A stretch of 64,000 nt of DNA from contig NZ_RQVE01000005.1 of NCBI RefSeq assembly GCF_003992315.1, forward strand, positions 1 through 64,000, read 5' to 3'. Below, one piece after another: positions 37,130 through 46,651 of the stretch (position 1 is its first letter; each line of letters starts with the position of its first letter). The notes beneath the pieces are model-generated. The model saw only the letters and a program-made list of their open reading frames with translations, ran no database searches and was not told the DNA's origin. Both the position numbers and the translations under genes were made by a program. Source of the DNA: Veillonella sp. 3891. GTDB taxonomy: Bacteria > Bacillota > Negativicutes > Veillonellales > Veillonellaceae.

Positions 37130-38006
37130 AGTACGGCTCCTCATCGACGCCATCAAAGGTAATGTATCCTAATTTATTATTTCGGTAATCTGTTAAAATT
37201 ACACGGCGTACCTTGTCATAATCTACGACACCACCGCTTACCAGACAACCACGACGACGACCAATAGCCTCTAACATAGCATCTACGGATGTACGCTCCT
37301 CTTCTGTCAATTTATAGCGTTCATGCAATAATGTCGGTTCATGCTCTTCTAAATATGCCAACAATTGCTTGATAACAGAATCTAAATCATATACATCGTC
37401 GGAAATAGCTCCTGTCATAGCTAACCGAGCTGCCGCTCGTTGGTCTTCAAATTTAGGCCATAATACACCAGGCGTATCTAATAATTCTAGATTCTTACCT
37501 ACTTTAACCCATTGTTGCCCCCGTGTATGACCTGGTTTATTGGCGGTACGTGTAGCAGCAGAACCAGCTAATTTATTAATTAATGTAGATTTTCCTACAT
37601 TAGGAATACCTAAAATCATAGTGCGCACGGTGCGACCTTTGATACCTTTTTTTAGCCAACGATCGATGATGGGCTGTGCTAAGGATTCTACAGTTTTCAC
37701 CAACTGTTTATTACCTTTCCCATTTTTGGAATCAATAGCTATGGCATGAATACCTTCGTTTTTGAAAAATTCAATCCATTCTTTTGTAGCTTTTGGATTC
37801 GCCAAATCACATTTATTTAAAATCACTACATGTGGCTTATCGCCGATCAATTCACGAATCACTGGGTTAGCACTACTCCGAGGAATACGTGCATCCAGTA
37901 ATTCGATAACCACATCTACTTTCTTTTTATGTTCCGTAATCATACGAGTGGCTTTTGCCATATGGCCTGGAAACCACTGCACTACGGGAAAAATTTCTTG
38001 ACTCAT
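37113..38006 (-). CDS. ylqF: Ribosome biogenesis GTPase RbgA (YlqF)
   Basis: A circularly permuted GTPase for late 50S assembly. In the 297 residues the G motifs come in the order G4 (LNKCDLA near 62), G1 (GIPNVGKSTLIN near 135) and G3 (LDTPGVLWP near 180), as in RbgA; the N-terminal WFPGHMAKA is diagnostic. It lies next to rplS, as in many Firmicutes, and is coupled to rnhB by overlap. Confidence 0.94.
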   Translation of the reverse strand: MSQEIFPVVQWFPGHMAKATRMITEHKKKVDVVIELLDARIPRSSANPVIRELIGDKPHVVILNKCDLANPKATKEWIEFFKNEGIHAIAIDSKNGKGNKQLVKTVESLAQPIIDRWLKKGIKGRTVRTMILGIPNVGKSTLINKLAGSAATRTANKPGHTRGQQWVKVGKNLELLDTPGVLWPKFEDQRAAARLAMTGAISDDVYDLDSVIKQLLAYLEEHEPTLLHERYKLTEEERTSVDAMLEAIGRRRGCLVSGGVVDYDKVRRVILTDYRNNKLGYITFDGVDEEPYYVDEE

Positions 38007-38187
38007 ACTTCACCTATTCGTCTATTATATGCATTATACAAGTATTGATTCACTATCTTCCTATGCAATTCTTTTATCTATCATGACACTACTATCAAAT
38101 TACATGATTAATCTGAAAGTATATGACTGATACCATGACAGGATTTGCAAGTAGTAATTACAATGTATGGTTATTGCCATAGGAAAT

Positions 38188-38232
38188 AAAAAAAGGCTAG
38201 CCATAGACTTACGTCTCATGGCTAACCCTTTT
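38188..38232. terminator. Terminator after rplS
   Basis: A stem of about 14 bp (38191-38204 with 38219-38232) followed on the minus strand by TTTTTTT. Confidence 0.8.
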
Positions 38233-38235
38233 AAA

Positions 38236-38577
38236 TTAGCGTTTTTCGCGAATACGAGCAGCTTTACCAGTAAGGTTACGTAAGTAGTACAATTTAGCAC
38301 GACGAACGATACCGCGACGAGTTACTTCGATTTTAGCTAGACGTGGGCTGTGAAGTGGGAATACACGTTCAACACCAACGCCAGAAGCGATACGACGAAC
38401 TGTGAAAGTTTCACGAACGGAACCACCTTGACGGTTGATTACCAAACCTTCAAAAACCTGAATACGCTCACGGCTACCTTCCACAACTTTAACGTGTACT
38501 TTTACAGTATCACCAGCGCGGAACTCAGGAATGTCAGAGCGAAGCTGTTCTTTTTCTAATACATCAATAATATTCAC
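38236..38577 (-). CDS. rplS: 50S ribosomal protein L19
   Basis: A large-subunit protein at the 30S-50S interface. The 113 residues begin [19 protein letters not shown] and include [20 protein letters not shown] and a basic C-terminus [18 protein letters not shown]. The start codon is GTG, with AGGAGG eight bases upstream. It has its own promoter and a leader of about 70 nt, which could hold the L19 autoregulatory structure known in Firmicutes (not verified). Confidence 0.96.
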   Translation of the reverse strand: MNIIDVLEKEQLRSDIPEFRAGDTVKVHVKVVEGSRERIQVFEGLVINRQGGSVRETFTVRRIASGVGVERVFPLHSPRLAKIEVTRRGIVRRAKLYYLRNLTGKAARIREKR

Positions 38578-38653
38578 GATTTTTTCCTCCTATTTTGCAG
38601 ACGTTCATTACTTACACCTTATAAGCAGAGGACCATCTCAAATTAACAGTATT

Positions 38654-38683
38654 ATTCTATCATAAATGAAAGTTTTTATGCAA
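38654..38683 (-). promoter_or_regulatory. Promoter of rplS
   Basis: TTGCAT (38678-38683), 18-bp spacer, TAGAAT (38654-38659) on the minus strand. Confidence 0.6.
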
Positions 38684-38762
38684 GAGGGAATTTTAAGAAT
38701 ATAAAAAAGCACTCAGGTCTATTTAGAATTTAATAAATTCAGTTTTCATAGTAAATTTCTCC

Positions 38763-39641
38763 TTATCTCTTCCACCAAGACTTCTTTTTCTTCTTTTCAT
38801 AAGAAATCTTTAGTGTGTCCTGATCAGGAAGAGCAACACCTTTACTCCGTGTGATTTGATGGATATCATCTGCAGAAAGTCCTATTGTTTCTCCATCCTT
38901 AAATTCCACATCATCTTGCAATACATATGATGAAATTGAAGATATAAACGATAGCAATTTTCCTGCTTCTTCATCGACATCTAAGATTTCAAGCTCTAAT
39001 TTTCCAAAAGTTTTCATTCCGTAAGTGTAGGTAGATAGCCCATTTTCAGTCCTATATAAGCCGAACCATACCCAGTTAAAAATTGGAAGATCCCCATCTC
39101 TAATCATCTCAGCGGATTTCATATAATAACTAGGCTCAAATACTACACCACATGTGAATACGCCAATTGCGTTTTCTTGCTTGCAGCAAGTAGCCATGAT
39201 TTTCGTATAAAGTATGCCCCTAGCTATTACATCTTCTTCATCCCCCAAAATAGCTACAAAAATGTGAGCCTTATGAGTCTTTGTAACCTCTACAGCCTCT
39301 TCCCACATCCAATTATTTTCTGCGTTTATTTCAGCTTCTTCATTTGGTACAGGTGCAGGGAATTTAGTGATTATAATGCTACATTTATCAAAATAGGTGA
39401 CGATTGTATCTTCATCTTCCGTATCTCCTTTTGATAGTTCAATTTCCCAATCCGCTTTTAAATCGCTGATTAATTTTTCTTTATCCCATGCATCTTCTGA
39501 AAGTAAAACACTTCCACAAAACGAGCCTACAGCTTCCTCTTCTGATGTAGAACCTTCTTCATTAGCATAGTCAGAATGTATATTGTTTTTCTCATCTTCT
39601 TTTAATGAATTAAATTCGTTATTCGTTACTTCTTTGTTCAT
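38763..39641 (-). CDS. DUF4261-domain protein
   Basis: A 292-residue acidic, apparently soluble protein. From about residue 40 it matches the DUF4261 family: GSVLLSEDAWDKEKLISDLK, then ENNWMWEEAVEVTKTHKAH, PSYYMKSAEMI and FGKLELEILD. The family is found in many bacteria, often near toxin-immunity genes; its biochemical role is unknown. The C-terminus is a Lys/Trp-rich tail. The ATG at 39641 overlaps the stop of a small upstream frame by four bases. It belongs to an AT-rich insertion between rplS and the gly operon. Confidence 0.75.
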   Translation of the reverse strand: MNKEVTNNEFNSLKEDEKNNIHSDYANEEGSTSEEEAVGSFCGSVLLSEDAWDKEKLISDLKADWEIELSKGDTEDEDTIVTYFDKCSIIITKFPAPVPNEEAEINAENNWMWEEAVEVTKTHKAHIFVAILGDEEDVIARGILYTKIMATCCKQENAIGVFTCGVVFEPSYYMKSAEMIRDGDLPIFNWVWFGLYRTENGLSTYTYGMKTFGKLELEILDVDEEAGKLLSFISSISSYVLQDDVEFKDGETIGLSADDIHQITRSKGVALPDQDTLKISYEKKKKKSWWKR

Positions 39642-39730
39642 AAGTAGGTATCCTCTCTTACACATAACATTCTATTTTTCATTTCTTTTACATATGTTAT
39701 CTCGATGTCATAGCCCAAAGCTTCCAACAT
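39638..39730 (-). pseudogene. Truncated small ORF coupled to the DUF4261 gene
   Basis: A minus-strand frame, open from 39793, has only one ATG (39730) and ends with a TGA that overlaps the DUF4261 start (ATGA). The encoded end, with STCISMLEALGYDIEITYV, recalls the C-terminal segment after an XRE-type helix-turn-helix (resemblance only). It overlaps the end of the DUF262 gene and looks like the tail of a gene whose 5' part was lost. Confidence 0.35.
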
Positions 39731-39783
39731 AGAAATGCAAGTGGAAAAATACAAAATTAACTCATAATATCCACCAAGATAAA

Positions 39784-41544
39784 CTATAAATATTTATGTA
39801 AGTTCTTCTCTTTGATTAGCTTAATAGCCTCTATTTCTTCAGTTGATAATTCATTCTTATCACTTAAACTATTATCCCATGACTTAAATGTTTTAAGCAC
39901 TTCATCAATAATTCTTATATTGCGCTCTCTAATTTCTTCTAATTTCCAATCTTTTATATTACCATTACTCATTAGTTTAGTAATTTCTATATTAGATTTT
40001 GCATACTGTTCTTGTTTTTTTGAAAAGTATCCATTACTTGCAATAATATTTAATCTCTTTTCAAAAGGAATTTTATTGCCAATTGTCTCTATTAATTCAT
40101 TTACTTCATCTTCATTTGACTTAAAATAACTTTGTTGCCATTTTACTGGTAGTATATGTTCAATCTCCCAATTATAAGGTAATAATTCTTTTTGTTCTTT
40201 TGTATTATACGCAAGTAATTTTAATAACATTCTAACTGCATTTCTATGTAGATGTTTTATGCCATTTTGCAACTCATCATCTGTTACATTTCTAAATTCA
40301 AACTTTACCACTCCATCATGTAAAATAGACGAATTTAAGTTCAAAATACTTGTTTTAACTGAGTTAATTGTTGGAGATACTAGATACACTTTAAATAAAT
40401 TTATAAATAATTTTCTCAAAAAAATCAAAAATATTTCTTCAAATTTTTCTGTATTCTTATTTTTTAAATAGTAAATTATTACTGGGTATTTCCAAAACTC
40501 ATTTGGATATGAGCTAAGAACATCTAAAATACTTAATATAGAAAAATTTGTTGTCCATGTTGCTTCTTTTGATTCTCTACAATTAACAACTTCCCAAAAT
40601 TCTAGAATATCTTTAAGATTTTGTAATAAATTATCCTTAAAAAGTCTAGAAAAACTATCTTGTGCAAAATATTTTCTAAGTCCAGGAGTAGTTGTTATTT
40701 TGTCATTCTCCATAGCCCTCAGGTAAAACATGTAATAGTAAAACAATTTTTGGATACTTTCACCTGCAATTTCTGATCTTAATGTAAGTTTTTTCCATTC
40801 TTCCACAAATTTTGTTTTATTCTCTTCATTAAGTTTATTATATATTTGAACTTTGAAAATATCAGCATCTGATAAAGGTAGTCCTCTATCATTTAAAGTA
40901 GAGAATATTGTTAATGCGGTTTCTTGAGTGTCAGCTTTAATTGGTAATACAATTGTCTTATTTAATACATTATTTATGAATCTATAGAAATTTAAAGGTT
41001 CATTATTTGCATATTCATCTAATAATTTTATCAGTAAATTGTAATTTTTCGAATATCTATCCTTATTTTTATCTTCAGCTTTTCCAGTTTTTAAAATATT
41101 TTCTAGAATCTGATTATATTCTACTTCTAGTACTTTTGACTCAATAAGAACTGAACTATAGTCAGCAACGCTTGTCAATTCATCTATTTTCCATATTGCT
41201 GGCTCAATCTGTCTAATAAAATTATCCTTTTCCTTACTATCACTCATTTTTTGAAGTTTTCTATGAATTGCTCTCAATAGCAAAAATAATGTAGTTATTC
41301 GTTGCTGACCATCTATTATTTCTTGTTCCTTATTTTCATTACTAAAGGAAACAATACAGCCTAAAAAATATGATGATTCATTTTGATTATTTGTGTATTC
41401 CACTAAATCTGAAAAGAGTGTTAAAACTTGATCCTCAGTCCAAGCATAAGGTCTTTGATATTCAGGAATCAAGAATTTTTCTTTTATTCCCGTCATTAAT
41501 AAGTCTTTAACACTACTTTTATTTACCTCGATTGTAGTTGCCAC
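39784..41544 (-). CDS. DUF262/DUF1524 (GmrSD-like) nuclease-type protein
   Basis: A 586-residue protein. The N-terminal DUF262 domain (ParB/Srx-like) shows FLIPEYQRPYAW and the nucleotide-binding signature EIIDGQQRITTLFLL near residue 80; DRGLPLSDADIFK follows near 235. The C-terminal DUF1524 domain has the HNH-like motif NWEIEHILPVKW near 480. Such proteins are type IV restriction (GmrSD) or related phage-defence enzymes. The GTG at 41544 is chosen: AGGAG lies eight bases upstream and the product begins with the family-typical TTIEVNKSSVKDLL. It is AT-rich and probably horizontally acquired. Confidence 0.85.
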   Translation of the reverse strand: MATTIEVNKSSVKDLLMTGIKEKFLIPEYQRPYAWTEDQVLTLFSDLVEYTNNQNESSYFLGCIVSFSNENKEQEIIDGQQRITTLFLLLRAIHRKLQKMSDSKEKDNFIRQIEPAIWKIDELTSVADYSSVLIESKVLEVEYNQILENILKTGKAEDKNKDRYSKNYNLLIKLLDEYANNEPLNFYRFINNVLNKTIVLPIKADTQETALTIFSTLNDRGLPLSDADIFKVQIYNKLNEENKTKFVEEWKKLTLRSEIAGESIQKLFYYYMFYLRAMENDKITTTPGLRKYFAQDSFSRLFKDNLLQNLKDILEFWEVVNCRESKEATWTTNFSILSILDVLSSYPNEFWKYPVIIYYLKNKNTEKFEEIFLIFLRKLFINLFKVYLVSPTINSVKTSILNLNSSILHDGVVKFEFRNVTDDELQNGIKHLHRNAVRMLLKLLAYNTKEQKELLPYNWEIEHILPVKWQQSYFKSNEDEVNELIETIGNKIPFEKRLNIIASNGYFSKKQEQYAKSNIEITKLMSNGNIKDWKLEEIRERNIRIIDEVLKTFKSWDNSLSDKNELSTEEIEAIKLIKEKNLHKYL

Positions 41545-41612
41545 ATTCCCATCTCCTAATTTACATATGGTCAAGCCTATAACGAATTTGAACATTGTAA
41601 TATAAAGTAAAA

Positions 41613-41646
41613 TTAACTTTTAAGCCATAATCCACAAAAAAGTTAA
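41613..41646 (-). terminator. Possible terminator of the glyQ-glyS-protease operon
   Basis: A weak 9-bp AT-rich stem (41613-41621 with 41638-41646) with T-rich flanks downstream of the M48 protease gene. Confidence 0.3.
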
Positions 41647-41717
41647 ATTCGTCTAAATGTCCATTAATCATGCTCGTTTACCCTTTAACTGGATAGGCAC
41701 CTATGAATTAATATATA

Positions 41718-42617
41718 CTATCTATACTTCCCCTCCACATATTGTCGTAATCGTTCGATACGTTTTTCTGTGGCTGGGTGTGTGCTATAGAGTTTACTCA
41801 TGAGTCCACTTTCACCAGTTTCAACTGTATAATTACGTAACGTAATCAATGCATCATGGAGTTCAGCCCCTAAGCCGATTTCATAAGCATATTTATCAGC
41901 ACGGTACTCCGCTCGTCTACCTGTGAATAAGTCAATAATGACCAAAGGCGCCTTAATGACCCACTGCATAAATAGAATTTGTAAAACTACGAGAAGATAA
42001 AAAATCTGTACAATGAATGTAATTACCGGCAGTCGTAAATATTGAATCCATAATATAACACGTGCAAAGAGTTCGTACACACGAATGCACATTTGTCCTA
42101 AATAGTTCATATAGAAACAAGAAAATCCATAGGCCCCATCTTTATGATGAATATGTCCCATTTCATGAGCCACTATGCCCAATAATTCATCATAAGGCAA
42201 CTGTATGATAGCCCCCGTATTAATACAAATTCGATTATGCCCCATTGCAAAAGCATTGATAGAATCATCATTTTTGATAAACCAATCGAATTGCGACATA
42301 TCGATACCCGTATGATTTTGTATATCCTTCTGAATCATCTGCAGAATCTCTATCTCTTGCCCTAGAGGACGACGTCCCCCATAGAGCCACATAGTAATGC
42401 GATGAAACCAAGGAATTTGCGCTAGTGCCGCCACAAGTAAGACAGAGGTACCTGCTACGGCATAGCTAATATTTTCCAAATTGATACGCACATGAAAGAG
42501 GTCCATCGCTTTCATTAAAAAAGGATGATTAATAGGTCCAAAGATGACTTGATACATATATACAATGCTACCAATGATGAATAGATTGGCAAAAAATGTT
42601 AATACCGTAACAATCAT
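41718..42617 (-). CDS. M48-family zinc metalloprotease (HtpX-like)
   Basis: An inner-membrane protease, presumably for quality control of membrane proteins. The 299 residues have an N-terminal membrane segment, another near residue 55, the zinc site VAHEMGHIHH near 150, further hydrophobic segments at 190-225, and the downstream GRRAEYRADKYAYEIG with the third ligand. The C-terminus STHPATEKRIERLRQ is typical of the M48 family. It follows glyS by six bases. I call it HtpX-like; orthology is not shown. Confidence 0.85.
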   Translation of the reverse strand: MIVTVLTFFANLFIIGSIVYMYQVIFGPINHPFLMKAMDLFHVRINLENISYAVAGTSVLLVAALAQIPWFHRITMWLYGGRRPLGQEIEILQMIQKDIQNHTGIDMSQFDWFIKNDDSINAFAMGHNRICINTGAIIQLPYDELLGIVAHEMGHIHHKDGAYGFSCFYMNYLGQMCIRVYELFARVILWIQYLRLPVITFIVQIFYLLVVLQILFMQWVIKAPLVIIDLFTGRRAEYRADKYAYEIGLGAELHDALITLRNYTVETGESGLMSKLYSTHPATEKRIERLRQYVEGKYR

Positions 42618-42623
42618 AAGAAC

Positions 42624-44657
42624 CTACTTCAATTTGCCTAAGTTACTTACTTCATAAGTCATACGCAATAATTGAAGACGATTTTGTTTCACAGCTTCGT
42701 CTTTATCCATAACCATAACATGTTCGAAGAATGTTTCAATATATGGCACCAAGGATTCAGCTAAACTCACTGCTTTCACATAGTCCCCAGCTTCCAAGGC
42801 ATTACGATTTGTTGTATACACAGGTAATGCCGCTTTGTACAAGGCTTGTTCAGAATCTTCTTTCAATAAGGATTCGTCCACACCTGTGAAAATTACATCT
42901 TTCACCATGTTAAAGATACGTGTGTAAGCTTGCATTAATGGTTCGTTTTCGTCCAAACGATTCGCTGTTAAAGCTTGTCCTAAACCTTCTGCTAAAGCTA
43001 CTGTTACAGTATCTTGACTCAATACGATATCGACCACTTGATATGGCATACCTTGTTCTAACAAGATATTTTTCAATCGAAGAATAAAGAAGTTTTCTAG
43101 TTGACCTAGTAATTCTTCATGTTTTTCACAATCTACACCCAATAGTTCCATCGCTTTCACCCAGATTGGACGCATGGACAAGGACCATTTGCTATCCATC
43201 AAGATGTTGATAATACCGATAGTTTGACGACGCAATGCATATGGATCTTGAGAACCTGTAGGGATTAAACCACGGCTGAAAGTAGCCACAATAGTGTCTA
43301 CTTTGTCAACGATACTCAAGATACGCCCTGCATCGGTAGTTGGCAAGATATCTCCTGCAAAACGAGGTAAATATTGTTCAAAAATCGCTTCTGCTACCGC
43401 AGGTGTTTCACCATCTAGTAAGGCATATTCTTTACCCATAACACCTTGTAATTCAGTAAATTCACTTACCATACCTGTCGTTAAGTCTGTTTTTGCCAAA
43501 TGTGTAGCACATTCTAACGTAGCTGCATCCGTGAAACCTACTTCTTTAGCCAATACAGAACCTAATTCCACAAGACGTTCAGTTTTATCTTTCAAATTGC
43601 CCAAACCTTCTTGGAAGACAATTTTTGTCAATGCTTCATACCGACCAGCTAATGGCGTTTTACGGTCTTCATTAAAGAAGAATTTTGCATCGTCTAAACG
43701 AGCACGAAGTACACGTTCATTACCAGCTGCCACTACTTCCAAGGATTTACTATCCCCATTACGAACTGTCAAGAACATAGGAAGTAATTTTCCTTTGCCA
43801 TCCACCATTGGGAAATAGCGTTGATGGTCTTTCATTGGTGTAATAATACAGTCTGATGGTAACGCTAAGTAGCTTTCATCAAAAGTACCACAAAGTGCTG
43901 TTGGATATTCTACTAGGAATGTAACTTCATCTAATAAATCTTCATCCCATACCACAGTAGCCCCTTTAGTGGCTGCCAATTCTGTTAATTGTTTATGAAT
44001 TGTCTCACTGCGTACATCTTGGTTGATCATAATGAAGTTTTTAGTTAGTGTATCTACATAGTCTTTTGGTTCTCCAATAGTCAACTCAGATTCACCTAAG
44101 AAACGATGTCCACGACTTACATTTGTACTTGTTACATTGGCAAATGTCACTGGTACTACGTCTTGACCAAATAATGCCACCAACCAACGTACTGGACGAA
44201 CAAAACGTTCTTCTAAATCGCCCCAATGCATGGATTTAGGGAAACTTAAACCTGTAATCAAGGATGGCAATACGTCAGATAAGACTTCTTTTGTATCTAA
44301 ACCAGCTGTCGTTGTATCAGCAAAGATGTAACCATCTACTACTTTTAATTCAGATACATCTAATCCTTTACCACGAGCAAAACCGATGGCTGCTTTAGTA
44401 GCATTTCCATCAGCATCATAGGCAATAGATACAGATGGGCCTTTATGTGTTTCGTGAACATCTTCACCACGTTCTGCTACATCATTGATAAGCAATGCAA
44501 CACGACGAGGTGTAGCATATACTTTCACAGCCCCATGTGGAATATGACGTTCTGCCAAGGCAGCTGTTGCTAATTCACCTAATTGTTTGATAATATTTGG
44601 CAAAAATCCTGCTGGAATTTCTTCTGCCCCAATTTCAAAGAGTAAATCCTTAGCCAT
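42624..44657 (-). CDS. glyS: Glycyl-tRNA synthetase, beta subunit
   Basis: Large subunit of the tetrameric bacterial enzyme; binds tRNA. The 677-residue protein starts KDLLFEIGAEEIPAGFLP and contains the HD-like and anticodon-binding regions with VLRARLDDAKFFFNEDR near residue 330 and SQDPYALRRQTIGI near 490, all standard for GlyS. It follows glyQ after one base and is under the same T-box. Confidence 0.95.
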   Translation of the reverse strand: MAKDLLFEIGAEEIPAGFLPNIIKQLGELATAALAERHIPHGAVKVYATPRRVALLINDVAERGEDVHETHKGPSVSIAYDADGNATKAAIGFARGKGLDVSELKVVDGYIFADTTTAGLDTKEVLSDVLPSLITGLSFPKSMHWGDLEERFVRPVRWLVALFGQDVVPVTFANVTSTNVSRGHRFLGESELTIGEPKDYVDTLTKNFIMINQDVRSETIHKQLTELAATKGATVVWDEDLLDEVTFLVEYPTALCGTFDESYLALPSDCIITPMKDHQRYFPMVDGKGKLLPMFLTVRNGDSKSLEVVAAGNERVLRARLDDAKFFFNEDRKTPLAGRYEALTKIVFQEGLGNLKDKTERLVELGSVLAKEVGFTDAATLECATHLAKTDLTTGMVSEFTELQGVMGKEYALLDGETPAVAEAIFEQYLPRFAGDILPTTDAGRILSIVDKVDTIVATFSRGLIPTGSQDPYALRRQTIGIINILMDSKWSLSMRPIWVKAMELLGVDCEKHEELLGQLENFFILRLKNILLEQGMPYQVVDIVLSQDTVTVALAEGLGQALTANRLDENEPLMQAYTRIFNMVKDVIFTGVDESLLKEDSEQALYKAALPVYTTNRNALEAGDYVKAVSLAESLVPYIETFFEHVMVMDKDEAVKQNRLQLLRMTYEVSNLGKLK

Positions 44658-44658
44658 C

Positions 44659-45534
44659 TTATTTATCTCCTTTCAACAATGGGAAACCAAGTTCTTCTCG
44701 TTTCGCCAAATAGTTTTGTGCACAAATACGAGCCATGTTACGAACACGACCGATGAAAGCTGTTCTTTCAGAAATAGAAATGGCACCGCGTGCATCTAAC
44801 AAGTTAAATGTATGGGAACATTTCAATACATAATCGTAAGCCGGCAATACAAAGCCCAATTGACATACACGTGTCGCCTCTGCTTCGTACATGTCGAACA
44901 ATTTGAACAACATATCTGTATCTGCTAATTCAAAGCTGTACGTAGATTGTTCTACTTCGTTTGCATGCCATACATCGCCGTATGTATATTGTTCATTCCA
45001 TTGTAAGTCATACACATTTTCTACGCCTTGAATGTACATAGCCAAACGTTCTAAGCCGTATGTAATCTCAACGGATACAGGTTTTACGTCGATAGATCCC
45101 ACTTGTTGGAAATAGGTAAACTGCGTTACTTCCATGCCGTCTAACCAAACTTCCCAACCAAGACCCCAAGCGCCTAATGTTGGAGATTCCCAGTTATCTT
45201 CTACAAAACGGATATCGTGATCTTCTGCATGAATACCAAGAGCCGCCAAACTTTGTAGATATAATTCTTGAATATTGTCTGGAGATGGTTTGATGATAAC
45301 TTGGAATTGATGATGTTGGAACAAACGATTCGGATTATCACCATAGCGACCATCTGCAGGACGGCGGGATGGTTCTACATAGCATACAGACCAAGGTTCA
45401 GGTCCCAAAGCATGCAAGAAGGTAGCTGGGTTCATGGTACCCGCCCCTTTTTCAATGTCATATGGTTGTTGCAAAATGCAACCTTGTTCACCCCAGAAAT
45501 TTTGGAGTGTAAAAATCATCTCTTGAAATGTCAT
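44659..45534 (-). CDS. glyQ: Glycyl-tRNA synthetase, alpha subunit
   Basis: Catalytic subunit of glycyl-tRNA synthetase. The 291 residues show [31 protein letters not shown] and [17 protein letters not shown], diagnostic of GlyQ. The ATG at 45534 has AGGAGG seven bases upstream; an ATG two codons earlier would be only one base from it. Transcription is governed by the T-box leader responding to uncharged tRNA-Gly. Confidence 0.95.
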   Translation of the reverse strand: MTFQEMIFTLQNFWGEQGCILQQPYDIEKGAGTMNPATFLHALGPEPWSVCYVEPSRRPADGRYGDNPNRLFQHHQFQVIIKPSPDNIQELYLQSLAALGIHAEDHDIRFVEDNWESPTLGAWGLGWEVWLDGMEVTQFTYFQQVGSIDVKPVSVEITYGLERLAMYIQGVENVYDLQWNEQYTYGDVWHANEVEQSTYSFELADTDMLFKLFDMYEAEATRVCQLGFVLPAYDYVLKCSHTFNLLDARGAISISERTAFIGRVRNMARICAQNYLAKREELGFPLLKGDK

Positions 45535-45562
45535 TTCCATTCCTCCTTATGTTTTACAGGGA

Positions 45563-45790
45563 ATAAAAAAAGTCCCTGCAACGAAAATCGCTACAGGGAC
45601 GAGATATACCCGCGGTTCCACCCTAATTGGCTAATGCCCTCTTTTAAAAAATAGCCTTTACTAATTGTCCATACCTAGTATGGTACAACGTTCCTGCTCA
45701 TGCTCCACAGCGCCTTCTACTCCATTGTGAGCTTTCACCATCCTCACTCGCTAAGGGGAGTATACTCCTCTGCTTCATCGCCTATGTATA
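45563..45790 (-). promoter_or_regulatory. T-box leader (tRNA-Gly) of glyQ-glyS
   Basis: The minus strand has the T-box sequence AGGGTGGAACCGCGGG (near 45610-45625), a stem I region with a probable GGC glycine specifier at 45712-45714, and a terminator (45572-45578 with 45594-45600) followed by seven Ts. Uncharged tRNA-Gly should favour antitermination. Confidence 0.93.
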
Positions 45791-45796
45791 TATACT

Positions 45797-45825
45797 ATTG
45801 TATGGATAAAAGTGGTTAGTGTCAA
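45797..45825 (-). promoter_or_regulatory. Promoter of the glyQ-glyS operon
   Basis: TTGACA (45820-45825), 17-bp spacer, TACAAT (45797-45802) on the minus strand, immediately before the T-box. Confidence 0.8.
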
Positions 45826-45873
45826 GGGATGAACCCATGTAATATACGAAATAAGCAGATAATGTTCTGCTAT

Positions 45874-46557
45874 CTATTTCTCCAAAAACATCTTACACCA
45901 TTCCATGTTCTCTATCCACATGGCCGTTTCATACTCGATATCTTCCATTTCCGTAATAGCAGAGATGACCGCAATACCGTCTACTGGTTCCGCTAAGACA
46001 TCATCAAAGTTATCTCGATTAATGCCACCAATAGCCACCATGGGAATAGTTGGATTATGAGCACGTAAAGCTAAAATTAATTCTGGTCCTCGTACAGTTT
46101 TGGCATCTTTTTTTGTGCTTGTCGCATACATAGGGCCTACACCGATGTAATCCACATAGTCTAGCTTCGTATGTTCTAACTCTTCCACAGAATTAATAGA
46201 CGTACCTACAAGAGCATATGGTAAACGTTTGCGCACTTCTTCAAGGTCCATATCATCTTGTCCTACATGAACACCATCAGCACCAATACGTTCTGCTAGT
46301 TCCACATCATCATTAACGATGAAAGGCACACCATATTCTTTACAAATGTGCTGTAACTCTCGTGCCATTTGTTCTTTTTGTTCTCCTACTAGAGCACCTT
46401 CCCCTTTTTCACGAAATTGAAAGCACGTAATACCGCCTTTACAAGCTTCTGTCAACGTTGTATGTATATCCTTAGTATTAGGTGTTCCACAAATGAAATA
46501 CAAGCCCATCATAGACTGTACCGTTTCTATATCATAGCGTTTCAAAATAATCCTCAT
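45874..46557 (-). CDS. thiE: Thiamine-phosphate synthase
   Basis: Joins HMP pyrophosphate and the thiazole phosphate to thiamin monophosphate. The 227 residues show GGITCFQFREKG near 42, VNDDVELAERIGADGVHVGQDDM near 80, GVGPMYATSTKKDA near 140 and VAIGGINRDNF near 175. The start is uncertain: the ATG at 46557 has no clear site, and a TTG four codons later has GAGG upstream; the core starts only at residue 17. It follows thiD and completes pyrimidine salvage. Confidence 0.92.
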   Translation of the reverse strand: MRIILKRYDIETVQSMMGLYFICGTPNTKDIHTTLTEACKGGITCFQFREKGEGALVGEQKEQMARELQHICKEYGVPFIVNDDVELAERIGADGVHVGQDDMDLEEVRKRLPYALVGTSINSVEELEHTKLDYVDYIGVGPMYATSTKKDAKTVRGPELILALRAHNPTIPMVAIGGINRDNFDDVLAEPVDGIAVISAITEMEDIEYETAMWIENMEWCKMFLEK

Positions 46558-46651
46558 TTCTTATATAACAACGATAAAAGATTACCTATAGTATACCACG
46601 ACATCAAAACTATTCGATATGACTTGCATCATACCTATATAACTGGGCAGA

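Noticed and set aside
43294-43818. 174-codon plus-strand frame inside glyS
   Set aside because: Fully antisense to a strongly conserved synthetase gene; no ribosome site or recognisable protein; a codon-bias shadow.
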